Shown one piece after another: positions 1-8,079 of a stretch of 33,763 nt of DNA. The translations under genes were made by a program, and so were the position numbers. Under the pieces are notes generated by a model. It did not search any database, had not been told where the DNA came from, and worked only from the letters and a program-made list of their open reading frames with translations. Source of the DNA: CAIXTV01 sp964543995 (GTDB taxonomy: Bacteria > Bacteroidota > Bacteroidia > Bacteroidales > CAIXTV01); NCBI GenBank assembly GCA_964543995.1, contig CAZJBB010000010.1:1-33763 (forward strand), written 5' to 3'. Every line of letters begins with the position of its first letter. Position 1 is the first letter of the stretch.

Positions 1-242
1 ATAACTTCATCCCCGGGTTTTAAATTAAATGCCATCATGGCTACTTGAAGCGCATCGGTTCCATTAGCACAAGGAATAACATGCTTTACTTGTAAATACT
101 TTTCCAGATCTTTTTGGAATTGTTGCACCGCGGGTCCATTAATAAATGCCGTATTATCAATTACTTCTTGAATAGCAAGATCGACTTCCGTTTTAATTTT
201 TTGATATTGACTTTTTAAGTCAACCATTTGGATTTTTTTCAT
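1..242 (-). CDS. DegT/DnrJ/EryC1/StrS-family sugar aminotransferase (partial, N-terminus only)
   Basis: Only the first 80 codons are present; the gene runs off the left edge. The start is the ATG at 242, giving MKKIQMVDLKSQYQKIKTEV, followed by a segment with FINGPAVQQFQKDLEKYL and then IPCANGTDALQVAM. That is the usual N-terminus of PLP-dependent sugar aminotransferases: the MVDLKSQY opening, the FINGP motif and the cANGTDAL cofactor-phosphate loop. The family transfers an amino group, usually from glutamate, to a nucleotide-linked keto-sugar in the cytoplasm. The active-site lysine lies outside the window, so activity and sugar specificity cannot be judged. It is divergent from the barrel/waaA genes, which fits a surface-polysaccharide or LPS role (inference). 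Confidence 0.9.
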   Translation of the reverse strand, partial: MKKIQMVDLKSQYQKIKTEVDLAIQEVIDNTAFINGPAVQQFQKDLEKYLQVKHVIPCANGTDALQVAMMAFNLKPGDEV

Positions 243-374
243 GTGTTTGTTTTTGATTGTTAAATATCACATGGAACACACCTTATAACAGATAATTTTT
301 AGATTTTTTCTTTCAATTATCAAAGGCGATTTCATAAGTTAAAATAGTTATGTTTTAGCATTGGTTAGTCACTG

Positions 375-382
375 CAAAGATA
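375..382 (-). promoter_or_regulatory. Candidate -7 promoter element for the divergent DegT gene
   Basis: Read on the minus strand the bases are TATCTTTG, an exact match to the Bacteroidota TAnnTTTG element. It lies about 130 bases upstream of the ATG at 242. No TTG is found at the expected -33 distance, so this rests on the -7 match alone. Confidence 0.4.
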
Positions 383-452
383 AAATTTTATTAATTATAA
401 ACCTTACGAAATTCTGAAATCCTAAAAAGCAGAGCAAAAGAATTAAAATAAA

Positions 453-483
453 TTGGCTTTAGAATCGTTAATGTTTACTTTTG
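453..483 (+). promoter_or_regulatory. Bacteroidota-type promoter for the beta-barrel/waaA unit
   Basis: TTG at 453-455 and TACTTTTG at 476-483 are separated by 20 bases, matching the -33/-7 arrangement of the Bacteroidota primary sigma factor. The -7 element ends only 8 bases before the ATG at 492, implying a leaderless or nearly leaderless transcript. Confidence 0.6.
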
Positions 484-491
484 TGCCTTAG

Positions 492-1259
492 ATGAAAAAA
501 ACATTACATTTCATTATCATTATTGCAATTCTAATTGCGTATACAAAGCCATCGTATTCTCAAAAAACCTTGGTCGATTCAGCATCCTTTGTAACCTTGA
601 TTTATGCAACCTATCAGTACCAATTTCCGGGTGGAGATATGGTAAATCGTTTTGGCAGCAATTCTAATATTGGCGGAGGGGTTTCTTTTAAAACAAAATC
701 CAATTGGATTTTCGGGCTCGAAGGTGGGTATATTTTTGGTGATGTGGTAAAAAATGGAACCAGTCTTTTTTCCGGTATAGCCACACCCGAAGGAAATATT
801 ATAGATGGTAACGGGATTTTTGCAGAAATTCACCTGTATGAAAGAGCATATCATTTTCAATTAAAAGCAGGGAAAGTATTTTCGGTTTTCGGTTCAAATC
901 CCAATTCGGGATTATTAATACAAGCCGGGGTCGGATTTTTAGAACATAAAATTAGAATCGAAAATCCGGACAACACTGCACCCCAAATAAAAGGGGATTA
1001 TCAAAAAGGATATGATAAACTCTCCAATGGGCTTATGTTGGACGAAACCATAGGATATTTATATATGGGAAAAAGAAGGCTTGCCAATTTTTTTATTGGA
1101 TTTGAATTTATGCAAGGGTTTACTAAAAGTCGAAGAGATTATGATTTTAATCTTCAGGGAAAAGACAATACCAGTCGTACCGATATTTTGTCTGGAATTA
1201 GAATCAGCTGGATTATTCCGCTCTATAATCAAGGGAAAACACATTATTACACCAATTAA
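492..1259 (+). CDS. Secreted outer-membrane beta-barrel-like protein of unknown function
   Basis: This 255-residue protein begins with a signal peptide (MKK, a hydrophobic stretch rich in Ile, and a likely cleavage site around SYSQ near residue 24). The rest has alternating aromatic/polar strands rich in glycine, such as IGGGVSFKTKSNWIFGLEGGYIFG and a C-terminal strand GIRISWIIPLY, as expected of a small outer-membrane barrel. No catalytic motif is visible. A stop codon (TAG, 489-491) directly precedes the ATG in frame, so the start is fixed. It sits 6 bases upstream of waaA and is probably cotranscribed with it, which suggests an outer-membrane or LPS-related role, but the function is unknown. 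Fold confidence is moderate. Confidence 0.75.
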   Translation: MKKTLHFIIIIAILIAYTKPSYSQKTLVDSASFVTLIYATYQYQFPGGDMVNRFGSNSNIGGGVSFKTKSNWIFGLEGGYIFGDVVKNGTSLFSGIATPEGNIIDGNGIFAEIHLYERAYHFQLKAGKVFSVFGSNPNSGLLIQAGVGFLEHKIRIENPDNTAPQIKGDYQKGYDKLSNGLMLDETIGYLYMGKRRLANFFIGFEFMQGFTKSRRDYDFNLQGKDNTSRTDILSGIRISWIIPLYNQGKTHYYTN

Positions 1260-1265
1260 AATTGA

Positions 1266-2507
1266 ATGTTGTTGATTTACAATGCATCCATCAGGTTGTT
1301 TTATGTGCTCATTTGGATTTCTTCTTTAACTCAATCTAAAACTAAAAAATGGATTCGGGGTCGAAAAAATCTTTTTCATGACCTTTCCTCGTATGATTTT
1401 CAAAATCAGAAAATTGCATGGTTTCATTGCGCATCACTTGGTGAATTTGAACAAGGAAGACCCATCATTGAGCAGTTTAAAGTTGATTTTCCTGAATATA
1501 AAATTGTATTGACCTTTTTTTCACCTTCCGGATACGAGGTGCGTAAAGATTATCCGGGTGCAGACTACATCTGTTATTTGCCACTCGATACGCCTGGAAA
1601 TGCAAAAAGATTTATCGAAACCATTAACCCTAAAGTAGTGGTTTTCATCAAGTACGAATTTTGGTTTAATTTCTTAAAATACCTGAAAGTAAAAAACATA
1701 CCTGTACTGTTTGTTTCTTCAATCTTTCGCCCCGGACAGATATTTTTTAAATGGTATGGTGCCTGGTTTCGCAATCAAATTAAAGGCGACATCACTTTTT
1801 TTGTTCAAAATAAAGCATCCACTGAATTACTTGAAACTATTGGAATTAAAAAACACTTCATGAGTGGAGATACTCGTTTTGATAGGGTACATAAAATTAA
1901 ACAACTTGCCGAAAACAACTTGTTGATAGAAAAATTCATACAAGGGGAGAACAAAACCATATTAATAGGGAGTTCTTGGCCGGAAGATGAAAAGATGATA
2001 CACACCCTATTAAAAAATCTTCCTCAAAAAGTAAAGCTTATCATTGCCCCGCACGAAATCGATGAGAACAGAATCCGGGAAATTCACCAATTATTTCCTG
2101 GGGAAGTGGTTAATTATACCGGCTTAACGACAAGTGAATCAAATAATTATAATGTTCTTTGTGTAAATACCATAGGCTTACTTTCCTCAATATATCAATA
2201 TGCCGACATCGCTTTTATTGGGGGTGGATTTGGAAAAGGCATACATAATATCCTTGAGGCAGCAGCTGTTGGCAAGCCTATAATGTTCGGACCCAATTAT
2301 CAGAAATTTGCAGAAGCTGTTGATTTAATTGAACTTAAAGCTGCATTTACCGTAAGTTCTGCCGATGAAGGTCGCTCCATTATACATCAGCTTTTCACCG
2401 ATAAGGACTTGTATAATAAAGCTTCAAAATTTTCAAAAGAATATGTTGAAAAAAAGATTGGAGCTACTGAAATCATTATGAATTACATAAAAACCAGATT
2501 GTACTAA
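1266..2507 (+). CDS. waaA: 3-deoxy-D-manno-octulosonic acid (Kdo) transferase, GT30
   Basis: A 413-residue GT30 enzyme that transfers Kdo from CMP-Kdo to the lipid A precursor at the inner face of the cytoplasmic membrane. Recognisable blocks in order are an N-terminal hydrophobic anchor (residues 1-20), WFHCASLGEFEQGRP with the probable catalytic base Glu60, the PLDTP block, VVFIKYEFWFN, SGDTRFDRV, IGSSWPEDE, IIAPHEID, and the sugar-nucleotide end FIGGGFGKGIHNILEAAAVGKPIMFGPNYQKF. All blocks expected of WaaA are present and the length is normal. It follows the barrel gene by 6 bases. Whether it adds one or two Kdo residues cannot be read from the sequence. Confidence 0.96.
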   Translation: MLLIYNASIRLFYVLIWISSLTQSKTKKWIRGRKNLFHDLSSYDFQNQKIAWFHCASLGEFEQGRPIIEQFKVDFPEYKIVLTFFSPSGYEVRKDYPGADYICYLPLDTPGNAKRFIETINPKVVVFIKYEFWFNFLKYLKVKNIPVLFVSSIFRPGQIFFKWYGAWFRNQIKGDITFFVQNKASTELLETIGIKKHFMSGDTRFDRVHKIKQLAENNLLIEKFIQGENKTILIGSSWPEDEKMIHTLLKNLPQKVKLIIAPHEIDENRIREIHQLFPGEVVNYTGLTTSESNNYNVLCVNTIGLLSSIYQYADIAFIGGGFGKGIHNILEAAAVGKPIMFGPNYQKFAEAVDLIELKAAFTVSSADEGRSIIHQLFTDKDLYNKASKFSKEYVEKKIGATEIIMNYIKTRLY

Positions 2508-2543
2508 TTCCTTTAAAATATCTTCAATCTTAAGGGATTTAAG

Positions 2544-2551
2544 TATCTTTG
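2544..2551 (+). promoter_or_regulatory. Candidate -7 promoter element for the ZIP transporter gene
   Basis: TATCTTTG matches TAnnTTTG exactly and ends 22 bases before the ATG at 2574. There is no clean TTG at -33. Confidence 0.45.
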
Positions 2552-2573
2552 TTCAACTCTAAATTTTTGAAGA

Positions 2574-3302
2574 ATGAATTTTATTGTTTTTTCTGCTCTT
2601 TTTTTCCCTATAATTTTAGCCGGTTTTAGCATTTTTCTTTTTACCACCACTTCAAGAAATTTAAAATTAATTACGGCTTTTAGTGGAGCTTTTTTACTTT
2701 CTATCAGTTTTGTAGATATTCTGCCCGAAATATACCAAACTCCACAAAAAAACGTGGTGGGTATATTTATCCTGCTGGGTTTTTTCATACAATTAATACT
2801 GGATTTTCTTACAAAGGGCGTTGAACATGGTCATTTGCAACATTCGCACGAAGACGGTGAAAAACACAAAATTTCTCCCATTCCAATCATGATTGGCATT
2901 TGTATTCATTCTTTTCTCGAAGGAATGCCTCTTGCAGAAAACTTTCAAATCCAATCCTTGACCAATACCTTGCTTACGGGGATTGTAATTCATAACATTC
3001 CAATATCTATGGTATTGATGACGCTGCTTTTACATTACGGATACAGCAAGCAAAAATCAATTATGCTGTTGCTGATTTTTTCTTTATCTTCTCCATTAGG
3101 AGCCATGAGCAGCTTTTTTGTTGGTGGAGCCATGATTATGAATTCCGGAATGTTCTTTACCATTATCATGGCCATGGTTGTGGGTATATTTTTACATATA
3201 TCTACCACCATATTATTTGAAACAGACGAACATCATCGTTTTAACTTTATGAAACTGATTACCATTATATTAGGTGCATCATTAGCCTACTGGATTGGAT
3301 AA
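2574..3302 (+). CDS. ZIP-family divalent metal transporter
   Basis: A 242-residue, largely hydrophobic protein with about eight predicted membrane helices. A histidine-rich loop (residues 85-98, with EHGHLQHSHEDGEKH) lies between helices 3 and 4, as in ZIP proteins. Helix 4 carries IHSFLEGMPLAE (His112, Glu116) and helix 5 carries VIHNIPISMVL (His140, Asn141, Pro143), matching the metal-site helices of the family. The family imports Zn2+ or related metals into the cytoplasm. The glutamate often found after HNIP in helix 5 is absent (HNIPIS), so the metal preference is uncertain. It has its own candidate promoter and is not obviously linked in function to its neighbours. Confidence 0.88.
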   Translation: MNFIVFSALFFPIILAGFSIFLFTTTSRNLKLITAFSGAFLLSISFVDILPEIYQTPQKNVVGIFILLGFFIQLILDFLTKGVEHGHLQHSHEDGEKHKISPIPIMIGICIHSFLEGMPLAENFQIQSLTNTLLTGIVIHNIPISMVLMTLLLHYGYSKQKSIMLLLIFSLSSPLGAMSSFFVGGAMIMNSGMFFTIIMAMVVGIFLHISTTILFETDEHHRFNFMKLITIILGASLAYWIG

Positions 3303-3384
3303 TTTTTTAAATTTCTTTTCCTTTATGTTGAACATTTTAAATACATTCTTGTTTCCAAAATAAACTTTTAAAAACAAAAAACTT

Positions 3385-4026
3385 ATGGCAGTATTAGTAG
3401 GAAAAAAAGCTCCATTATTTCAGGCAGATGCAGTAATAAACGGAGGAGAATTTGTTGAAAATTTCTCATTAGAACAGTTTAATGGAAAGAAATACGTTTT
3501 GTTTTTCTTTTATCCATTGGATTTTACATTTGTATGTCCAACAGAAATTTTAGCTTTTCAAGAAAAATTGGCTGAATTTGAAAAAAGAAATTGTGCAGTA
3601 GTGGGTTGTTCTATCGACTCTAAATTTTCTCATTGGGCTTGGTTAAACACCGAGTTGAATATGGGTGGAATTAAAGGGGTAAAATTCCCATTGGTGTCCG
3701 ACCTTTCAAAAACGATTTCAGTGAATTACGATGTGTTGGCAGGTGAATATGATTATACCGACGAAGGTGAAATGTCATTTAAAGGAGGGCCTGTTGCCTA
3801 CCGTGGATTATTTTTAATTGACAAAAACGGTGTAGTTCGTCATCAATTGGTTAACGATCTACCCTTAGGCAGAAGTGTTGACGAAGCCATTCGCATGTTA
3901 GATGCTTTACAACATTTCGAAGAATTTGGCGAAGTTTGCCCAGCAAATTGGTCAAAAGGAGACGAAGCCATGAAAGCGACCCAAGAAGGGGTTTCCAATT
4001 ACTTGAATAAACATGTAAAACATTAA
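3385..4026 (+). CDS. 2-Cys peroxiredoxin (AhpC/Prx1 type)
   Basis: A 213-residue cytoplasmic thiol peroxidase that reduces H2O2 and organic peroxides. The peroxidatic cysteine is Cys51 in YPLDFTFVCPTE, and the resolving cysteine is Cys185 in FGEVCPANW; both motifs are canonical for typical 2-Cys enzymes. The C-terminus keeps the helical segment after VCPANW, but the GGLG and YF motifs of peroxide-sensitive eukaryotic forms are not clear (GGIKG is seen). Length is normal. The gene stands alone: 82 bases after the ZIP gene and closed by a strong terminator at 4042-4076. No reductase (AhpF) is adjacent, so a thioredoxin-type donor encoded elsewhere is likely. Confidence 0.95.
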   Translation: MAVLVGKKAPLFQADAVINGGEFVENFSLEQFNGKKYVLFFFYPLDFTFVCPTEILAFQEKLAEFEKRNCAVVGCSIDSKFSHWAWLNTELNMGGIKGVKFPLVSDLSKTISVNYDVLAGEYDYTDEGEMSFKGGPVAYRGLFLIDKNGVVRHQLVNDLPLGRSVDEAIRMLDALQHFEEFGEVCPANWSKGDEAMKATQEGVSNYLNKHVKH

Positions 4027-4041
4027 TATACTGATTTATAT

Positions 4042-4076
4042 AAAAAAAAACGGTTAATTTCTTAACCGTTTTTTTT
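4042..4076 (+). terminator. Intrinsic (bidirectional) terminator after the peroxiredoxin
   Basis: Stem CGGTTAA (4051-4057), loop TTTC, stem TTAACCG (4062-4068), flanked by an A-run on the left and a T-run of eight (4069-4076). The A/T flanks extend the stem. This is the clearest terminator in the window. Confidence 0.9.
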
Positions 4077-4217
4077 ATGCCGTATAATTACACTATGGAT
4101 TTTCTATGTGAGTTTGAAAATTTTAAATTTTATTACGAGAAAACTGTAAAAACAACATCAAAATACGATTCATTAACGTTTGGAAATCACCTTATCCCTG
4201 AAACATCAATTCAATAA

Positions 4218-4248
4218 TTTGCCATTTCCGAACAAAACATTATCTTTG
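4218..4248 (+). promoter_or_regulatory. Promoter of the Arn-like glycan operon
   Basis: TTTG (4218-4221) and TATCTTTG (4241-4248) are 19 bases apart, a near-ideal Bacteroidota -33/-7 pair. The -7 element ends 22 bases before the ATG at 4271. It would drive the five co-directional genes up to 10983. Confidence 0.7.
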
Positions 4249-4270
4249 AAAAAAAAATGCCTTTTTATTC

Positions 4271-5404
4271 ATGAAATTGAACATCGTACGCCCCTTTCTT
4301 CCCGATATTAGCGAAATACAAGAATCTTTTAGTGAATGCCTTAAAACCGGAATGGTTACCAACAATTCGGCTCATGTGCGCACATACGAAGAAAATCTTC
4401 AGCAATATTTTCAATCGGAATACAAACCCTTGGTTTTCAACAATGGAGAAATGGCTCTTTTTCATCTCCTTCAAGCTTGGAAAAGCCGCCTTGGATATAC
4501 ATCCCACCAAAGTTTTGGGGTGCTGGTACCTTCCTTTACTTTTTCCGGTAGCATTAACGCCATGGTTACCAATAACCTTAAGCCCGTTTTCTGCGATGTA
4601 AATGAAACCCTTACCATCGATATAAGCAAAGTTTCTTCCTCACTTTTAAAGGAAAATGACGTAAAAATATGCCTTGCCGTGGGGGTTTATGGCAATCTTC
4701 CCAATATTGACCTATTAAAGGATTTTTGTGAGCAACACCAATTGGTTTTGTTGTTCGACAATGCTCCTGCTTTTGCATCTCAATATAAAGGGAAATTTCC
4801 GAATCATTACGGTTTTGATGAAATTTACAGCTTTCATGCTACCAAAATATACAATTCCATGGAAGGGGGTGCTGCCATTGTACACGACGAGGAAATGTAC
4901 CAATTGCTCTCCCGTTTGCGTGAGTTCGGTCAATATGAAAAAGTTAGAGGCGATGTGGATATTCCCGGATTAAACTCTAAAATGCAGGAAATTTCTGCAA
5001 TCGTTGGAAACAAAAACCTGGAAAAAATCGATTTCATTCTCGAAAATCGTAAGCAAAACATTGCGCTTTATCAATCCTTTTTCTCCAAGATGGAAAATGA
5101 AGGTTTCTTACGAAACATGAAAGTAATACCCGAAGTGTTCTGCCCTTACTTGTATTATCCGATTATCCTAAATGAAGAAGCCACGCCTTTTGTTCAATTT
5201 ATGCAGGATAACGAAATAGCGGTAAGGAGATATTACACGGCTTGTCATACCCTAACCTGCTATAAAAATAAATATTCCGAATCAGATCTCAGTTTTACCG
5301 AATCCATCAAAGACCAAATCGTTTCCTTGCCCATACATACCTTAATGACTTCAGAGGAAATACAATACCTTTTTGATACGGTTGCTCGTTTTTTTAACAC
5401 CTAA
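4271..5404 (+). CDS. DegT/DnrJ/EryC1/StrS-family PLP sugar aminotransferase
   Basis: A 377-residue fold-type I aminotransferase. PSFTFSGSINAMVTNNLKPVFCDV matches the family's pyridine-stacking and substrate region, LLFDNAPAFASQYKG carries the Asp that contacts the PLP ring nitrogen, and SFHATKIYNSMEGGAAIV contains the Schiff-base Lys192. The C-terminus holds the usual active-site closure segment (KMQEISAIVGNKNLEKID). It should aminate a keto-sugar nucleotide made elsewhere or by its SDR neighbour. The start at 4271 fits the promoter, and the gene is the first of five (next ATG 10 bases after its stop). By position it plays the part of ArnB in an Arn-like pathway (inference); the sugar is unknown. 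Confidence 0.9.
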   Translation: MKLNIVRPFLPDISEIQESFSECLKTGMVTNNSAHVRTYEENLQQYFQSEYKPLVFNNGEMALFHLLQAWKSRLGYTSHQSFGVLVPSFTFSGSINAMVTNNLKPVFCDVNETLTIDISKVSSSLLKENDVKICLAVGVYGNLPNIDLLKDFCEQHQLVLLFDNAPAFASQYKGKFPNHYGFDEIYSFHATKIYNSMEGGAAIVHDEEMYQLLSRLREFGQYEKVRGDVDIPGLNSKMQEISAIVGNKNLEKIDFILENRKQNIALYQSFFSKMENEGFLRNMKVIPEVFCPYLYYPIILNEEATPFVQFMQDNEIAVRRYYTACHTLTCYKNKYSESDLSFTESIKDQIVSLPIHTLMTSEEIQYLFDTVARFFNT

Positions 5405-5414
5405 TATAGTTACA

Positions 5415-6443
5415 ATGAATAGAATTTTAGTTACCGGTGCCGGAGGATATGTAGGGGTGCTCATGTGTGAGACCTTGCTGAATAAAGGACATCAAGTAGT
5501 TGCTCTCGACCGTTACTTTTTTGGTTACGATAAAATCAAATCCCTCGAAGGAAATCCCAATATCAGTTTTTTAAAAGACGATTTACGTTATGTAAACACC
5601 GACTTTCTAAAAAACATAGATGTAGTTATTGACCTTGCCGGTTTAAGCAATGATGCCTCAGCCGAAATCGATCCACAGTTAACGGTGAACATCAATCATT
5701 GGGGTGCCATTCGAATTGCAAAAGCCGCAAAAGCCGCAGGGGTGAAAAGATATATTTATTCCAGTTCTGCAAGCGTTTATGGTGCCGGCATGAAAACCTC
5801 CCTCACCGAAACCGATGCTCTGGCTCCCCTTACCCAATATGCAAAAAGTAAAGTGGCTGTTGAAGACGACCTTAAACTTCTTCACGATAAGAATTTCGAA
5901 ATTGTATTGCTAAGAAATGCCACCATTTATGGTCTGGCTCCTCGCATGCGTTTTGATTTAGCCATTAACATCATGACCATGAGGGCTTGGAAAGAGCACA
6001 ACATATACATTATGGGTGGCGGAGAACAATGGAGACCCTTTGTTCATGTGAGAGATGTTATTAAAGCTTTTATACTTTGCATGGATGCGCCTTCCGAAAA
6101 AGTTGCCGGTGAAACCTTTAATGTGGGCAGCAACGATCAAAACTTCCAGATTAAACAATTGGCTCAATTTGTCATCAATGTGATTCCTAACGCAATCATA
6201 CACCGCATACCGGACGATGCTGACAACCGAAGCTATAACCTAAACTTCGATAAAATATCGAATACGCTGGGATATTCAACCGATTTTAACATTAATGATG
6301 GCATACTTGAAATTAAAAATGCCTTAGAAAAGGGCATTCTCGACCCGGCTGACCCTACCTGTTACACCTTGCAATGGTATAAAGCATTAATGGATTGGAG
6401 CTTACGAATTAAAGAACTTTCTTATAAAGGCGAAATTATATAA
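5415..6443 (+). CDS. NAD(P)-dependent sugar epimerase/dehydratase (extended SDR)
   Basis: A 342-residue extended SDR. The start at 5415 gives MNRILVTGAGGYVGVLM, with the glycine-rich NAD motif at the expected place; an upstream in-frame ATG at 5373 would overlap the aminotransferase and is less likely. The catalytic residues are visible in YSSSASVYG (Ser) and QYAKSK (Tyr142, Lys146). LRNATIYGLAPRMRFDL and GGEQWRPFVHVRDV are typical of the substrate-binding half. It acts on a nucleotide-sugar in the cytoplasm; whether it is an epimerase, dehydratase or reductase cannot be decided from the sequence. It probably prepares or modifies the sugar handled by the aminotransferase and acyltransferase on either side. 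Confidence 0.88.
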   Translation: MNRILVTGAGGYVGVLMCETLLNKGHQVVALDRYFFGYDKIKSLEGNPNISFLKDDLRYVNTDFLKNIDVVIDLAGLSNDASAEIDPQLTVNINHWGAIRIAKAAKAAGVKRYIYSSSASVYGAGMKTSLTETDALAPLTQYAKSKVAVEDDLKLLHDKNFEIVLLRNATIYGLAPRMRFDLAINIMTMRAWKEHNIYIMGGGEQWRPFVHVRDVIKAFILCMDAPSEKVAGETFNVGSNDQNFQIKQLAQFVINVIPNAIIHRIPDDADNRSYNLNFDKISNTLGYSTDFNINDGILEIKNALEKGILDPADPTCYTLQWYKALMDWSLRIKELSYKGEII

Positions 6444-6444
6444 T

Positions 6445-7107
6445 ATGCTGAACTTGCAAGAGTCAAAATTGGTCATTATTGGTGCCGGGGGTCATGGGAA
6501 AAAAATGATCGACCTTGGCTCCCTAATGGGATATAATCTTTTGGGATTTCTCTCCATGGATACCCAAGGCAGTATTATATATAACCACAAAGTACTTGGA
6601 CCTCCCGAATTAATTGCTACCGAAGAATATGCAGGAAAAGTGCATTTTCATATTGCCATTGGCGAAAACTCTGTTCGCTACAAAATATTAGAAATTGTGG
6701 GTAACGAAAATATGATGGTTCCCCTCATATCTCCTTATGCTACCGTTTCGCCTAATGCACTTATTGGCTATGGAACCTCTATTAACCATAATAGTGTAAT
6801 TCAAACCTCCGTAAAAATAGGGAAATGTTGCATCGTTGATACAGGTGCAATTATCGACCATGATTGTTCCATAGGCGATTTTGTCAATATATATCCGGGG
6901 GCGGTGTTAACCGGAACCGTTAAAATTGGAAATGGCAGCATTATAGGTGCAGGATCTGTAATTCGAGAAAAAGTCAGTATTGGAGAAAATACATTAATTG
7001 GTGCCGGTAGTATTGTCCTTAATGACATTGGCCCAAATGTGGTTGCTTATGGCAATCCTGCTCGGGTCATAAGAAGTCGTAACTTTACCGATAAATACCT
7101 ACGATAA
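6445..7107 (+). CDS. NeuD/PglD-type sugar O/N-acyltransferase (left-handed beta-helix)
   Basis: A 220-residue protein with an N-terminal Rossmann-like part (LVIIGAGGHGKKMIDLGSLM) and a C-terminal hexapeptide-repeat helix from about residue 90 (repeats such as VSPNALIGYGTSI, CCIVDTGAIIDHDCSIGDF, IGNGSIIGAGSVI). IDHDCSIGD holds the catalytic histidine of the PglD/NeuD family, and the end NVVAYGNPARVIR is diagnostic of hexapeptide acyltransferases. PglD uses acetyl-CoA to N-acetylate a 4-amino sugar nucleotide. Next to a DegT aminotransferase, N-acylation of the newly made amino group is the natural inference. The gene starts one base after the SDR stop, and its stop shares a base with the next ATG, so translation is probably coupled. 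Confidence 0.9.
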   Translation: MLNLQESKLVIIGAGGHGKKMIDLGSLMGYNLLGFLSMDTQGSIIYNHKVLGPPELIATEEYAGKVHFHIAIGENSVRYKILEIVGNENMMVPLISPYATVSPNALIGYGTSINHNSVIQTSVKIGKCCIVDTGAIIDHDCSIGDFVNIYPGAVLTGTVKIGNGSIIGAGSVIREKVSIGENTLIGAGSIVLNDIGPNVVAYGNPARVIRSRNFTDKYLR

Positions 7108-8039
7108 TGCACCAAGAAATCGAACACAGCTTTTCGGTTGATATTAGTCTCGTTTCGGCCGTTTATAACGAAGCGGAAGGGATTGATTTACTCTTGGGAA
7201 AAATCAATGAGGTTTTCTCTAAAATCGATTTAACGTACGAAATCATTATTGTAGATGATGGATCTTCTGATGCATCATTACCAACACTCATAAAAGCCAT
7301 TGAAGTCATTCCGAATCTTAATGTAGTGGAGTTATACAAAAATGTAGGCCAGGTTAAAGCGCTTAGTGCCGGAATGACCGTAGCCAAGGGAAAGTGGATT
7401 GTGATGATGGATGGCGATTTACAGCACAATCCGGATGATATTTTCCGTTTTATTGAAAAAACGAAAGAGGGTTACGATTTGGTAGCTACCTATCGAGAAC
7501 ATCGTAAAGAAACCTTTCAAAGAAAAATCATTTCTTGGTTTGGCAATAGGGTTAATCGATATCTTACCGGTTTAAAAATCAAGGATTTTGGTAGTGCTTT
7601 TCGAATGTTTAATGCCCTTATTCTCAAAAACTTAAAAGATAATAACGGATACGTTCACTATAATACACCCATGCTCTACGATGGCGCCAGAAAAATTGCT
7701 CAAATTCCCATCACTCAACACAAACGCCCTTTTGGAAAAACCAAATGGAACCTCGGAATGTTCATCTCCTACAACCTCGATTTTATTACAGTTTCTGATA
7801 AATTTGTAAGAATTCTTCTATACTTGGGATTCTTTGGTTTTATAAGCGGAATTTTACTTTATCTCTGTAAATTTTTTGAGGTTTTTAATAAGGTAAATTC
7901 AGTTTCTGCACCGGTTTCCATTGCCCTAACTTCCTTTTTACTTATTATTATGGCCATTGTATGGAGAGAAGTTATTGTAAATCAAAGAATTGCAAAAGGA
8001 ACTCCACCTTTTATTATTAATAAAATTCACAAAAAATAA
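7107..8039 (+). CDS. Polyprenyl-phosphate glycosyltransferase (GT2, DPM1/ArnC/GtrB type)
   Basis: A 310-residue GT2 enzyme. The N-terminal GT-A fold has VSAVYNEAEGIDLLL, IIIVDDGSSD (Asp50, Asp51) and the metal-binding MMDGDLQ (Asp102, Asp104). FGSAFRMFN and HKRPFGKTKWNLGMFISYNLDF match the later blocks of DPM1/ArnC enzymes. Two C-terminal membrane helices follow (about residues 235-258 and 270-292), as in ArnC and GtrB. The family moves a sugar from a nucleotide donor to undecaprenyl phosphate on the cytoplasmic face. Here it would load the amino-sugar made by the three upstream genes for use by the GT-C protein that starts 40 bases downstream (inference). Confidence 0.93.
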   Translation: MHQEIEHSFSVDISLVSAVYNEAEGIDLLLGKINEVFSKIDLTYEIIIVDDGSSDASLPTLIKAIEVIPNLNVVELYKNVGQVKALSAGMTVAKGKWIVMMDGDLQHNPDDIFRFIEKTKEGYDLVATYREHRKETFQRKIISWFGNRVNRYLTGLKIKDFGSAFRMFNALILKNLKDNNGYVHYNTPMLYDGARKIAQIPITQHKRPFGKTKWNLGMFISYNLDFITVSDKFVRILLYLGFFGFISGILLYLCKFFEVFNKVNSVSAPVSIALTSFLLIIMAIVWREVIVNQRIAKGTPPFIINKIHKK

Positions 8040-8079
8040 TTCGACTTTATTTTGTAATAAATAAGTAGCACATCAACTT

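Noticed and set aside
4077..4217. A 46-codon ORF (MPYNYTMDFL...) just after the peroxiredoxin terminator
   Set aside because: It begins in the terminator's T-run, has no promoter or neighbour logic, and its composition looks like intergenic DNA.
5373..5414. Upstream ATG extending the SDR by 14 residues
   Set aside because: The extension overlaps the aminotransferase gene and places extra residues before the usual start of the NAD-binding fold; MNRILVTGAGG at 5415 is a standard start.
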